Shown: piece by piece, positions 43,151 to 50,531 of the stretch
Position numbering within the stretch: position 1 is the first letter of the stretch
How the letters are laid out: every line of letters starts with the position of its first letter
Assembly (NCBI RefSeq): GCF_021049265.1
Contig: NZ_CP088018.1
Coordinates: 62,001 to 126,000 of the forward strand
DNA from: Ruania suaedae
Lineage (GTDB): Bacteria; Actinomycetota; Actinomycetes; Actinomycetales; Beutenbergiaceae
DNA: 64,000 nucleotides
Direction of reading: 5' to 3'
Notes under the pieces: model-generated
What the model saw: only the letters and a program-made list of their open reading frames with translations
The model's database searches: none
What the model was told of the DNA's origin: nothing
Position numbers and translations under genes: made by a program

Positions 43151-44188
43151 ATGACAGGGGTATCGCGGCAGGCTCGGCTCAAGGACGTCGCGCGCGAGGC
43201 GGGCGTCTCGGCGGCCACCGCCTCCCGCGTCCTGAACGGGAGCGATCGCGCAGTCGCGGAGGACTTCCGGGCCCGGGTGCTGGCGGCGGCCGAGAAGGTC
43301 GGGTATCTACCGAACCTGGCGGCCCAGGCCACGGTGCGTGGGCACTACCCGGCGATCGGGCTGGTGGTCGGCGATCTGCGGGACCAGTACTTCGCGCGTG
43401 TCGCCCACGGCGTCATCCTCGAGGCGACGCGGCACGATCTGGTGGTCAATATCCAGTCCACCGAGGGCGACGCGGGCCGGGAGCACAGCCTGATCCGCGA
43501 CCTGCGGCGCCAACGTCCGCAGTATCTGGTGCTGGTCCGCAAGCGGGACGAGGAGCAGGCGCGTGCGGAGCTGCTGACCGAGCTGCGCCAGTTCGAGGTC
43601 GAGGGTGGGCGCGTCGTGGTCGTCGGGGAGTCGACCGACCGGGTGCCGGCAGTGCGGCCGCCGGACTTCGACGGGGGCAAGGCGCTGGCGATCGCCCTGG
43701 TCGGGCTGGGCTATCGCTCGTTCGCCGCGATCTGCTCGACCGACAAGGCGTCGTGGCGCGAGCGGCTCGACGGCTTCCGGACGGGACTCTCCGCGGCCGG
43801 AATCGCGCTGCCGGACTCCGCGATCGCCACCACCGAGCACTCGTTGCCCGGCGGCGTGGCGGCGATGTCGGATCTGCTGGCGCGCCTGGACCCCCTGCCC
43901 GAGCTGATCTTCGCGATCGAGGATGCGATCGCGCTCGGGGCGGTGGCGGAGCTGCGCCGCAACGGGGTGGAGGTCCCGCGCGACATCGCGGTGTCGGGAT
44001 ACGGCGACCGCGAACTCGGGCTGGTCGACCCCACCTCCATCACCCTCTCGACCGTGCGGACCCCGCTGGAGGAGATGGGCGCGGTCGGGGTGCGCAGCTG
44101 CGTGGAGCCATGGGCCCCCACCCGGCCCCTCATCCCACAGGTCATCCTGCGCGGGACGACCCCGCGACGGCGTACCCGCGCCGTCTGA
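43151..44188 (+). CDS. LacI-family transcriptional regulator
   Basis: A 345-residue regulator with HTH at about 9-60 (LKDVAREAGVSAATASRVLNG) and hinge LAAQATVRG; the effector domain starts at PAIGLVVGDLRDQYFARVA. It lies between the importer/GH141 operon and the toroid enzyme gene, both of which carry a nearly identical palindromic operator, so it is the best candidate to control them. It appears to be transcribed from its own leaderless promoter. Confidence 0.92.
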   Translation: MTGVSRQARLKDVAREAGVSAATASRVLNGSDRAVAEDFRARVLAAAEKVGYLPNLAAQATVRGHYPAIGLVVGDLRDQYFARVAHGVILEATRHDLVVNIQSTEGDAGREHSLIRDLRRQRPQYLVLVRKRDEEQARAELLTELRQFEVEGGRVVVVGESTDRVPAVRPPDFDGGKALAIALVGLGYRSFAAICSTDKASWRERLDGFRTGLSAAGIALPDSAIATTEHSLPGGVAAMSDLLARLDPLPELIFAIEDAIALGAVAELRRNGVEVPRDIAVSGYGDRELGLVDPTSITLSTVRTPLEEMGAVGVRSCVEPWAPTRPLIPQVILRGTTPRRRTRAV

Positions 44189-44250
44189 GCCCCGGCGCTC
44201 CTGCCGACCCTGCCGGCCCCGCGTGGCCAGCGGTGGCACGCGCCGTCGTA

Positions 44251-44264
44251 GGAATACGTATTCC
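44251..44264 (+). promoter_or_regulatory. LacI-type operator, GGAATACGTATTCC
   Basis: A perfect 14-base palindrome with central CG, 63 bases after the LacI stop and 94 bases before ATG 44358. It shares 12 of 14 positions with the site at 36661-36674. No textbook promoter is visible beside it, so which element it blocks is unclear. Confidence 0.65.
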
Positions 44265-44357
44265 CACCGAGGCCGTCCGTGCCGGATGGAGCGCGTCTGG
44301 CATGCGAGGCCTCGGTAGCGCGCTCATAGCAGTGTCTCGCCGAAGTGATTGGACGTC

Positions 44358-46229
44358 ATGAACACCGTTGTTGCACCCACGGCCGGCAAACGGCATCCCT
44401 CAGGCGAGGAGTTCGATCAGCTGCTGATCTCGCTCGCGCGCCAGGCGGGCGACCATACGTTCGACGCTGAGGCCACGCTGATCGTCGAACCAGGCGCCTA
44501 CAACCCGATTCACACCCGGATGTGGACCGGTGAGCGTCATCCCTACCGGGAGAGCCTCGAATACGCCCTGGCGCTGCTGGAGACCGGACAGGTCGGTCTC
44601 GCCGAGGAGGTGCTGCTGCGGGTGGTGGCCGACCAGGACGTCGACGAGACCTCGCCGACCTACGGCATCTGGAGCTACTTCGCCGAGGAGCCGCTCGAGC
44701 AGATGGTCCCGCCCGATTGGAACTGGGCCGACTTCCTCGGGATCTCGCTCGCCCTCGTGCTGCTCCGCCACGAGGATGTGCTGCGGCCGGCCGTCGCCGC
44801 CGCCGTGCGAGAGGCCCTGCGGCACGCGTCTGAGTCGATCCGCCGCCGGAATGTGTCCATGGCGTACACGAACATCGCGGCCAAAGGGAGTTTTGTCACT
44901 CTGACGGCCGGGATCCTGCTCCAGGACGACGAGCTGTTCTCCTACGCGCGGGAGCGGGTGCGGCGCTTGCGGGACCAGATCCGCACCGACGGCAGCTTCG
45001 CCGAGTACAACAGCCCGGGCTACTGGGCGATCACTACCGAGGCCATCACGCTGATCACCCAGTACGTGGACGATCCGCAGGTGCATGCCGACGCGCGGGA
45101 GATCCTCACCGAGCTCTGGTCCCACCTGATCCAGCGATGGTGGAGCCCGGGCGCGCAGCTGTCCGGTCCGATGGCGCGCGCCTACCGGGACAACCAGGGC
45201 GAGAACGCTCCGGTGATGGCCCTGCTGGCCAAGGCGGCGGGGCTGGCGACACCGTTCGACCCGCCACCGCTGCCTACGTGTGCCCCCTACGCAGGTGGCC
45301 TCGGGCTCGTGGTCCCCGCGATCGTGCAGGTCGAGGTTCCGCTGTGGGTCACGCAGGGCCTCCTCAACGGGTCGCTGGGCACCGTGCGAGAACGGTTCAG
45401 CGTGACGGCGTGGCCGAGCGAGGTCCCGGCCGCTGTGGTCGGCACCACCTGGCGAGGTCAGACCGCGACGCTCGGCTCGGCGAACTGCGGTGACTTCTGG
45501 CTCCAGCGCCGCCCGCTGCTGGGCTACTGGCGCGAGCCCGGAGACCGACTCTGGCAGGACGTCCATGTCCTGCGTCTGCGTGGGCTGAAGAACGGTCGCG
45601 ACTTCGCCTCCGCGCAGTTCCACTCCGTGCAGGACGAGGGCGACGTCGCGTGGATCGCCGGGTGGTGCTCGCCCGGAGGCGACGAGCACATCATCCTCAA
45701 TCCGATCGAGGACGGGCAGGCGATCCCGGTCGATAGCCTGCAGGTGCGGCTCGACCTCGTCGGCGCGCAGCGGCTGGCGATATACGTCAACGGCGCCGAG
45801 GTGACCGCGGATGAGGTCCCCCTCGGCTTCGGGGACCTCATCACGGCCGAGGTGAACGGCTTCAGCCTGGCGGTGCGGATCAAGGCCGCGGCGTTCGGCG
45901 ACCACACCCCGCGGCTCCGGCTGGTGCGTACCGAGGACGGCTGGCACGTGGTCTGCGACATGATCGGCGATCAGACCCACGTCGTGCTCCGTGACGTGCA
46001 CCGAGCCTACGTCTGCGGCACGGTGAGCGTCTCGGGAACGGCACGCAACGCCAATGGGGTGATGAGCACGGTGAGCTTCGACGGCGAGTCGGTCTCGCTG
46101 ACCTGGCCCAGCCGCACCGGCAAGCGCCTGCTCGTCGCCGCACCGCTCGGGGTGGTCACCCACGAGCGTCACCTACAGCTGCACCGCTCCGATATCGACG
46201 GCCGCAGTCTCGCCGACGTCCACGCGTGA
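44358..46229 (+). CDS. Unassigned alpha/alpha-toroid polysaccharide-active enzyme (lyase- or hydrolase-like)
   Basis: A 623-residue protein I cannot place in a named family. There is no signal peptide. The N-terminal 300 residues are helical with repeated short helices (LEYALALLETGQVGLAEEVL, ARERVRRLRDQI) and motifs TNIAAKGSF (171-179) and EYNSPGYW (216-223), resembling toroid domains of lyases and related hydrolases; the C-terminal half is beta-rich, as in heparinase- or chondroitinase-type enzymes. ATG 44358 is used; TTG 44349 is an alternative. A LacI gene and a perfect operator stand upstream. Likely role: intracellular cleavage of the oligosaccharide imported by the 36.8-kb system. Confidence 0.75.
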   Translation: MNTVVAPTAGKRHPSGEEFDQLLISLARQAGDHTFDAEATLIVEPGAYNPIHTRMWTGERHPYRESLEYALALLETGQVGLAEEVLLRVVADQDVDETSPTYGIWSYFAEEPLEQMVPPDWNWADFLGISLALVLLRHEDVLRPAVAAAVREALRHASESIRRRNVSMAYTNIAAKGSFVTLTAGILLQDDELFSYARERVRRLRDQIRTDGSFAEYNSPGYWAITTEAITLITQYVDDPQVHADAREILTELWSHLIQRWWSPGAQLSGPMARAYRDNQGENAPVMALLAKAAGLATPFDPPPLPTCAPYAGGLGLVVPAIVQVEVPLWVTQGLLNGSLGTVRERFSVTAWPSEVPAAVVGTTWRGQTATLGSANCGDFWLQRRPLLGYWREPGDRLWQDVHVLRLRGLKNGRDFASAQFHSVQDEGDVAWIAGWCSPGGDEHIILNPIEDGQAIPVDSLQVRLDLVGAQRLAIYVNGAEVTADEVPLGFGDLITAEVNGFSLAVRIKAAAFGDHTPRLRLVRTEDGWHVVCDMIGDQTHVVLRDVHRAYVCGTVSVSGTARNANGVMSTVSFDGESVSLTWPSRTGKRLLVAAPLGVVTHERHLQLHRSDIDGRSLADVHA

Positions 46230-46377
46230 GTGCCGTGGTCACTGCCGGTCAGCGGTGCCGCGACGAACCCGGCTGCGGCGACGTGGTGGCGCTGTGTCCC
46301 TCCATCCCAGCCGCCGGCGTCGGCGGCCACCAGTGCCATGGCGCAGCTCATCTCGTGACGGACCGCATCACGATCCA

Positions 46378-46390
46378 TGACACGGTGTCA
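46378..46390. promoter_or_regulatory. Operator-like palindrome upstream of LacI pair
   Basis: TGACAC-G-GTGTCA is a perfect 6-bp inverted repeat around one base, centred 43-44 bases before the -10 box at 46427. It is a candidate autoregulatory site for the downstream LacI gene. Confidence 0.4.
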
Positions 46391-46426
46391 CTGCCCACGC
46401 TCGCGGGTCGCGACCCTCCCCACGTC

Positions 46427-46432
46427 TAGGCT
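46427..46432 (+). promoter_or_regulatory. -10 box TAGGCT of leaderless LacI gene
   Basis: TAGGCT ends seven bases before ATG 46440, with no ribosome-binding site between. The same hexamer and spacing occur before the exporter gene at 58891. Confidence 0.5.
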
Positions 46433-46439
46433 GCTCCCC

Positions 46440-47399
46440 ATGCGAGTCACGATGCGGGACGTCGCCGAGCGCGCCGGCGTCTCGGTCAAGACCGTCTCGC
46501 GCGTGGTCAACGGCGAGCCCCACATCCGGCCCGAGACCCAGGCCCAGGTGCGGGAGGCGATCGCCGCCCTGAGCTGGCGGCCCAACGCCTCGGCCCGCAC
46601 CCTGCGGACCGGCCGGACCGGCGTCGTGGGGATCATGGTGGCCGAGCTGCGCCGGCCGTTGCTGGCGGCCATGGTGGAAGCGCTCGTGACGGAGGTGGAC
46701 CGGCACGGGTTGCAGTCCGCCGTCGAACCCATTCACGACGACGCCGCTCGCCTGCGCGAGGTCCTCGCCTCGCGTGGGCGCACCGTCGACGCGCTGATCG
46801 TCGTCGACGCCCCCGAACTGCCTGCGACCACCGACGACGACGGCCCGCTCGTGCGGGTCGACCTCACCGCCGCGGTGGCCGGTCAGCTCGGCGATCGCGT
46901 CGGCATCGACCGGGAGCAGGCGGCGGACCTGCTCCTGCGCCATCTGCGGTTGATGGGCCGCCACGACATCCTCCGGCTCGGCCCGGGGCCGTTGGACAGC
47001 CGGTCGGAGAGCCCAGCGATCCCCCTGCTGGACCTCGACGGCGCGGACCGGCGGGCCGGGTACCGCGCGGCGCAACGGGCGATCGCGGATCAGCCACGGG
47101 TGGACGCACTGGTCTGCGGCACGGACGAGATCGCCCTCGGGGCGCTCGCCGGCCTCTACGCCGCGGGGGTGAACGTGCCCGGGCGCATCGCCGTGACCGG
47201 CTTCGGCGACCTGGAGGACAGCCGGTTCGCGACGCCGTCGCTGACCACGCTCGACCCGGATCCGGCGGCCGTGGCCCGTGCCGCCGTCGACATGGTGCGC
47301 GGCCGGTGGCGCGAGCCCGGGGGCCGCGACGCACGCGAGGTGGAGCTACCGGTCGCCCTGGTCCGGCGCGAGTCGACGATGGGGGCGAGTCCGCGATGA
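46440..47399 (+). CDS. LacI-family transcriptional regulator (short effector domain)
   Basis: A 319-residue regulator with HTH at about 3-55 (MRDVAERAGVSVKTVSRVVNG) and hinge ASARTLRTG. The effector domain is 20-30 residues shorter than in the neighbours, with a compressed central part (DDAARLREVLASRGRTVDALIVVD). Its stop overlaps the start of a second LacI gene, an uncommon tandem arrangement. It probably controls the GH127/importer operon or itself. Confidence 0.9.
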   Translation: MRVTMRDVAERAGVSVKTVSRVVNGEPHIRPETQAQVREAIAALSWRPNASARTLRTGRTGVVGIMVAELRRPLLAAMVEALVTEVDRHGLQSAVEPIHDDAARLREVLASRGRTVDALIVVDAPELPATTDDDGPLVRVDLTAAVAGQLGDRVGIDREQAADLLLRHLRLMGRHDILRLGPGPLDSRSESPAIPLLDLDGADRRAGYRAAQRAIADQPRVDALVCGTDEIALGALAGLYAAGVNVPGRIAVTGFGDLEDSRFATPSLTTLDPDPAAVARAAVDMVRGRWREPGGRDAREVELPVALVRRESTMGASPR

Positions 47400-48412
47400 C
47401 CGATCAGCCCACCCTGGACGATGTGGCCGCCGTCGCCGGGGTCTCGGCGAAGACCGTCTCGAACGTGCTGCTCGAGCGCCCGCATGTCGCGGCCGCCACG
47501 CGGGAGCGGGTCCGGGCCGCTGTGGAGTCGGTGGGCTACCGGGTGAACCGGGCCGGGCGCGGGCTGGCCTCGGGGCGAAGCGGCCGGATCGCGGTGGTCG
47601 TGCCCAAGCTCTACCAGCCCTACTTCGCCGAGATCGCCGAGCGGTTGATCGTGGCGCTCGGCGCTGCCGGGTTCAGCTGCACCCTGCGCATCGCCCCCGA
47701 TGCCGCGGCCGAGCGCGACGCCGTGCTGGGGATCACCACGGCGGATGCCGACGGGGTGGTGATCTGCCCCCACGGGCTCAGCGCGGCGTTGCTCCAGGGC
47801 CGCCGGCCCGAACGACCGGTCGTCCAGATCGGCGGAGGGCCCACCGGCCTGGTCGACGTGGTGGTGATGGGCGAGCGGGACGGGTTCGAGGCCGTGACGC
47901 GACACCTGCTGGACTCCGGGCGCCGGCGTCTGGCGCTGGTGTGGAACTCCACCGGCAGCGGCAGGCCCGAGGGGGCGCGGTACGAGGCGTTCCTCGCGGC
48001 GCACCGAGCGCGCGGGCTCGAGCCCGATCCGGCGCTGATGGCCGCCGGTTCGGACTGGGACCGGCGCGTCTCCGGGTACGAGGCGACGACCGGCCTGCTG
48101 CGCTCGGGTGCAGTCTTCGACGCGGTGGTCGCGATCAACGACGCGCTCGCGGTCGGGGCGATGCGGGCGCTGCGCAGCCACGGCGTGCGGGTGCCCGAGG
48201 ACGTGGCGGTCACCGGTTTCGACGACACCGATGAGGCCGGGTTCACGATCCCGCCGCTGACGTCGGTGAGCCCGGAGCAGGAGGAGATGGTCGCCACCGC
48301 GGTCCGGATGCTGATCGAGCGGCTGGACGGGCTCGAGGCCCCGGCGCGCGAGCACCTCACCGGGGCCCACCTGGTCCCGCGTGCGTCCTCGGGGGCCCGG
48401 CCGCTCGTCTGA
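47396..48412 (+). CDS. LacI-family transcriptional regulator
   Basis: A 338-residue regulator: HTH at about 6-58 (LDDVAAVAGVSAKTVSNVLLERPHV), hinge NRAGRGLASG, effector domain from GRIAVVVPKLYQPYFAEIA. ATG 47396 overlaps the preceding stop by four bases, with GGGGGCGAG upstream. It directly precedes the GH127 operon and its promoter, whose -35 and -10 are flanked by an inverted repeat, and is the likeliest regulator of that promoter. Confidence 0.9.
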   Translation: MTDQPTLDDVAAVAGVSAKTVSNVLLERPHVAAATRERVRAAVESVGYRVNRAGRGLASGRSGRIAVVVPKLYQPYFAEIAERLIVALGAAGFSCTLRIAPDAAAERDAVLGITTADADGVVICPHGLSAALLQGRRPERPVVQIGGGPTGLVDVVVMGERDGFEAVTRHLLDSGRRRLALVWNSTGSGRPEGARYEAFLAAHRARGLEPDPALMAAGSDWDRRVSGYEATTGLLRSGAVFDAVVAINDALAVGAMRALRSHGVRVPEDVAVTGFDDTDEAGFTIPPLTSVSPEQEEMVATAVRMLIERLDGLEAPAREHLTGAHLVPRASSGARPLV

Positions 48413-48420
48413 CCCTCGCC

Positions 48421-48474
48421 AGTTGCCCCGATCTGTCGCCTGACGGTGCCGGGAGTCGACGGATCGGGGCAACT
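48421..48474. repeat. Long imperfect palindrome (18-bp arms) after LacI gene
   Basis: AGTTGCCCCGATCTGTCG (48421-48438) pairs with 48457-48474 at all positions except one T-G wobble; the 18-base loop contains GACGGTGCC. It begins nine bases after the LacI stop. It could be a transcription end for the regulator pair, but arm length and the non-GC-only ends also fit a REP-like dispersed repeat. No second copy was noticed in this window. Confidence 0.6.
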
Positions 48475-48527
48475 CGGCGGTGGTCCGGGCCGTCGCGCCT
48501 CCTCGCCAGGTCGTCGATGTCTCACTG

Positions 48528-48557
48528 TTGACAACGCTGAATGCTCGGCCGTACTGT
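48528..48557 (+). promoter_or_regulatory. Sigma70-type promoter of GH127 operon with overlapping inverted repeat
   Basis: A perfect TTGACA (48528-48533) and TACTGT (48552-48557) are 18 bases apart, 30 bases before GTG 48587. GTTGACA (48527-48533) and TGTCAAC (48555-48561) form a 7-bp inverted repeat covering the -35 and the -10/+1 region, an arrangement suited to repression. Confidence 0.75.
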
Positions 48558-48586
48558 CAACGCAGATCACCCGCGAAGGAGCAGAT

Positions 48587-50488
48587 GTGACGCAGCAGCA
48601 GGTGGCATCGACGCCGCCCTCCCAGGCCTCCGGCCGCCCCGTCAAGGTGGCACCGGCCATTCCGCGGGCCACCGCGGCCCCGCACCGTCCGCTCGACCTG
48701 CGCGACGTCCGACTCAGCCCGGACGGGCCGCTCGGTGCGTGGCAGCAGCGCAACGCCGAGGCCACCATCGGTCACTGCATCGCGAACCTCGAGACCTCCG
48801 GGGTGATCGACAACTTCCGCCGGGTGATCGGGGAGTCCGGCGCCTCCTACCGCGGGTTCGTCTTCGCCGACTCCGACCTGTACAAGACCATCGAGGCCGT
48901 CGCCTGGGAGATCGCCCGCACCGGCACCACCGAGTGGGACGCCTGGCTGGACGAGGTCATCGCTCTCGTCGCCCGCGTGCAGGAGCGCACGGGGTTCGTG
49001 ATGACGTGGATCCAGGGCGTGCACCCGGAGAAGAAGTTCGCCGAGCTCGAGTGGACGCACGAGATGTACGTCGCCGGGCACATGATCCAGGCGGCCGTCG
49101 CCCTCTCCCGCGGGGCCGGGCGCGATGACCTGCTGGCCCTGGCGCGGCGGTTCGCCGATCTGCTCGACCGCCGCTTCGGTCCCGGCCGGGACGCCGGCAT
49201 CTGCGGTCACCCCGAGATCGAGACCGCCCTGGTCGAGCTGTACCGCCACACCGGTGAGCGCCGCTACCTGAGCCTCGCCGAGCGGATGATCGACCTGCGT
49301 GGCACCGGCCTGCTCACGGCCGGCGGACTCGGCGCCACCTACTTCCAGGATCACGCTCCTGTGCGCCAGACGCGGGACGCCGTCGGGCACGCCGTGCGCC
49401 AGCTGTACCTGAACGCCGGTGCCACCGACGTGCATCTGGAGAGCGGCGAGCAGGCGCTGCTGGAGGCGATGCGCACGCAGTGGGAGAGCGCCCACCACCG
49501 CAAGATGTACCTGACCGGCGCGTTCGGCTCGCGCCACCGCGACGAAGCCTTCGGCGACGACTACGAGCTGCCCTCCGACCGTGCCTACGCCGAGACCTGC
49601 GCCTCCATCGCCGACGTGCACTGGACCTGGCGGATGATGCTCGCGAGCGCCCAGCTCGTGGCCGAGTACCCCGAGACGATCGAGCGTGAGCTGCACAACG
49701 CCCTCGCCGCGGCCGTGGACTCGACCGGCACCCGGTTCTTCTACGCCAACCCGCTGCAGCTGCGGCCGGACCGCTTCAGCGAGGAGAACGCCCCGCGGGA
49801 TCGCCAGCACTGGTACCGGTGCGCCTGCTGCCCACCGAACCTGGCCCGCCTGGTGGCCCAGCTCAGCTCCTACGTGGCCACTCAGAGCGAGAACGAGCTC
49901 GCGCTGCACCTGCTTGCCGCGGCCGAGATCACCGTGCCCGCGCAGCTCGGTGGTGGCACGCTGCGCGTGCGCACCTCCTACCCCGACGACGGCGACCTCA
50001 CCCTGACCCTGCAGGGTTCACCCGGACTGCGCCTCGCCGTCCGGATCCCGAGCTGGTCGACCCGCGCACTGCTCGACGGCACCGCGGTCACCCCGGACGT
50101 GGACGGCTATCTGCGGCTGCACCTGACCGAGCCCGTCGCGCTCTCGCTGGACGTGCGCCCACGCTGGACCCGGGCGCACCACCGCGCCGACGCCCTGCGG
50201 GGGGCACGCGCGCTGGAGATGGGCCCGCGGGTCTACTGCGTCGAGCAGGTGGACCTGCCCGCGGGGGTGGCGCTCGACGACGTCCGCGTCGACACCACCG
50301 CCGATCCCTCGCCGGTGGAAGGCGGGCTCCACCTGCGCGGCCGGGTGGTGAGCGCCGTCGACGGCCTCTACCCCCCGGCCGAGCACGAGCCCACCCCGCA
50401 GCACGAGATCGACCTCACCGCCGTCCCGTTCTCGACCTGGGGCAACCGAGGCGCCACCGCCATGCGCGTGTGGCTGCCGACCATCTGA
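48587..50488 (+). CDS. GH127 beta-L-arabinofuranosidase-type enzyme (DUF1680)
   Basis: A 633-residue cytoplasmic glycosidase expected to release beta-L-arabinofuranose. The Zn/catalytic set known from Bifidobacterium HypBA1 is present: Glu336-Thr-Cys338 (AYAETCAS) and Cys414-Cys415 (CACCPPN). The toroid domain spans about 45-440, followed by beta-sandwich regions. GTG 48587 is preceded by GAAGGAG with a five-base spacer and a strong promoter. It leads the operon of importer, DUF624, a second DUF1680 enzyme and a BNR protein. Confidence 0.92.
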   Translation: MTQQQVASTPPSQASGRPVKVAPAIPRATAAPHRPLDLRDVRLSPDGPLGAWQQRNAEATIGHCIANLETSGVIDNFRRVIGESGASYRGFVFADSDLYKTIEAVAWEIARTGTTEWDAWLDEVIALVARVQERTGFVMTWIQGVHPEKKFAELEWTHEMYVAGHMIQAAVALSRGAGRDDLLALARRFADLLDRRFGPGRDAGICGHPEIETALVELYRHTGERRYLSLAERMIDLRGTGLLTAGGLGATYFQDHAPVRQTRDAVGHAVRQLYLNAGATDVHLESGEQALLEAMRTQWESAHHRKMYLTGAFGSRHRDEAFGDDYELPSDRAYAETCASIADVHWTWRMMLASAQLVAEYPETIERELHNALAAAVDSTGTRFFYANPLQLRPDRFSEENAPRDRQHWYRCACCPPNLARLVAQLSSYVATQSENELALHLLAAAEITVPAQLGGGTLRVRTSYPDDGDLTLTLQGSPGLRLAVRIPSWSTRALLDGTAVTPDVDGYLRLHLTEPVALSLDVRPRWTRAHHRADALRGARALEMGPRVYCVEQVDLPAGVALDDVRVDTTADPSPVEGGLHLRGRVVSAVDGLYPPAEHEPTPQHEIDLTAVPFSTWGNRGATAMRVWLPTI

Positions 50489-50494
50489 AACTGA

Positions 50495-50512
50495 CACGAC
50501 CGAGGGGTCGTG
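50495..50512 (+). terminator. 7-bp stem-loop between GH127 and binding-protein genes
   Basis: CACGACC (50495-50501) and GGTCGTG (50506-50512) pair around GAGG, six bases after the GH127 stop and 19 before the next start. There is no T-run; it may be an attenuator or processing site. Confidence 0.4.
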
Positions 50513-50531
50513 CTGGACTCGAGGAGGAGTC

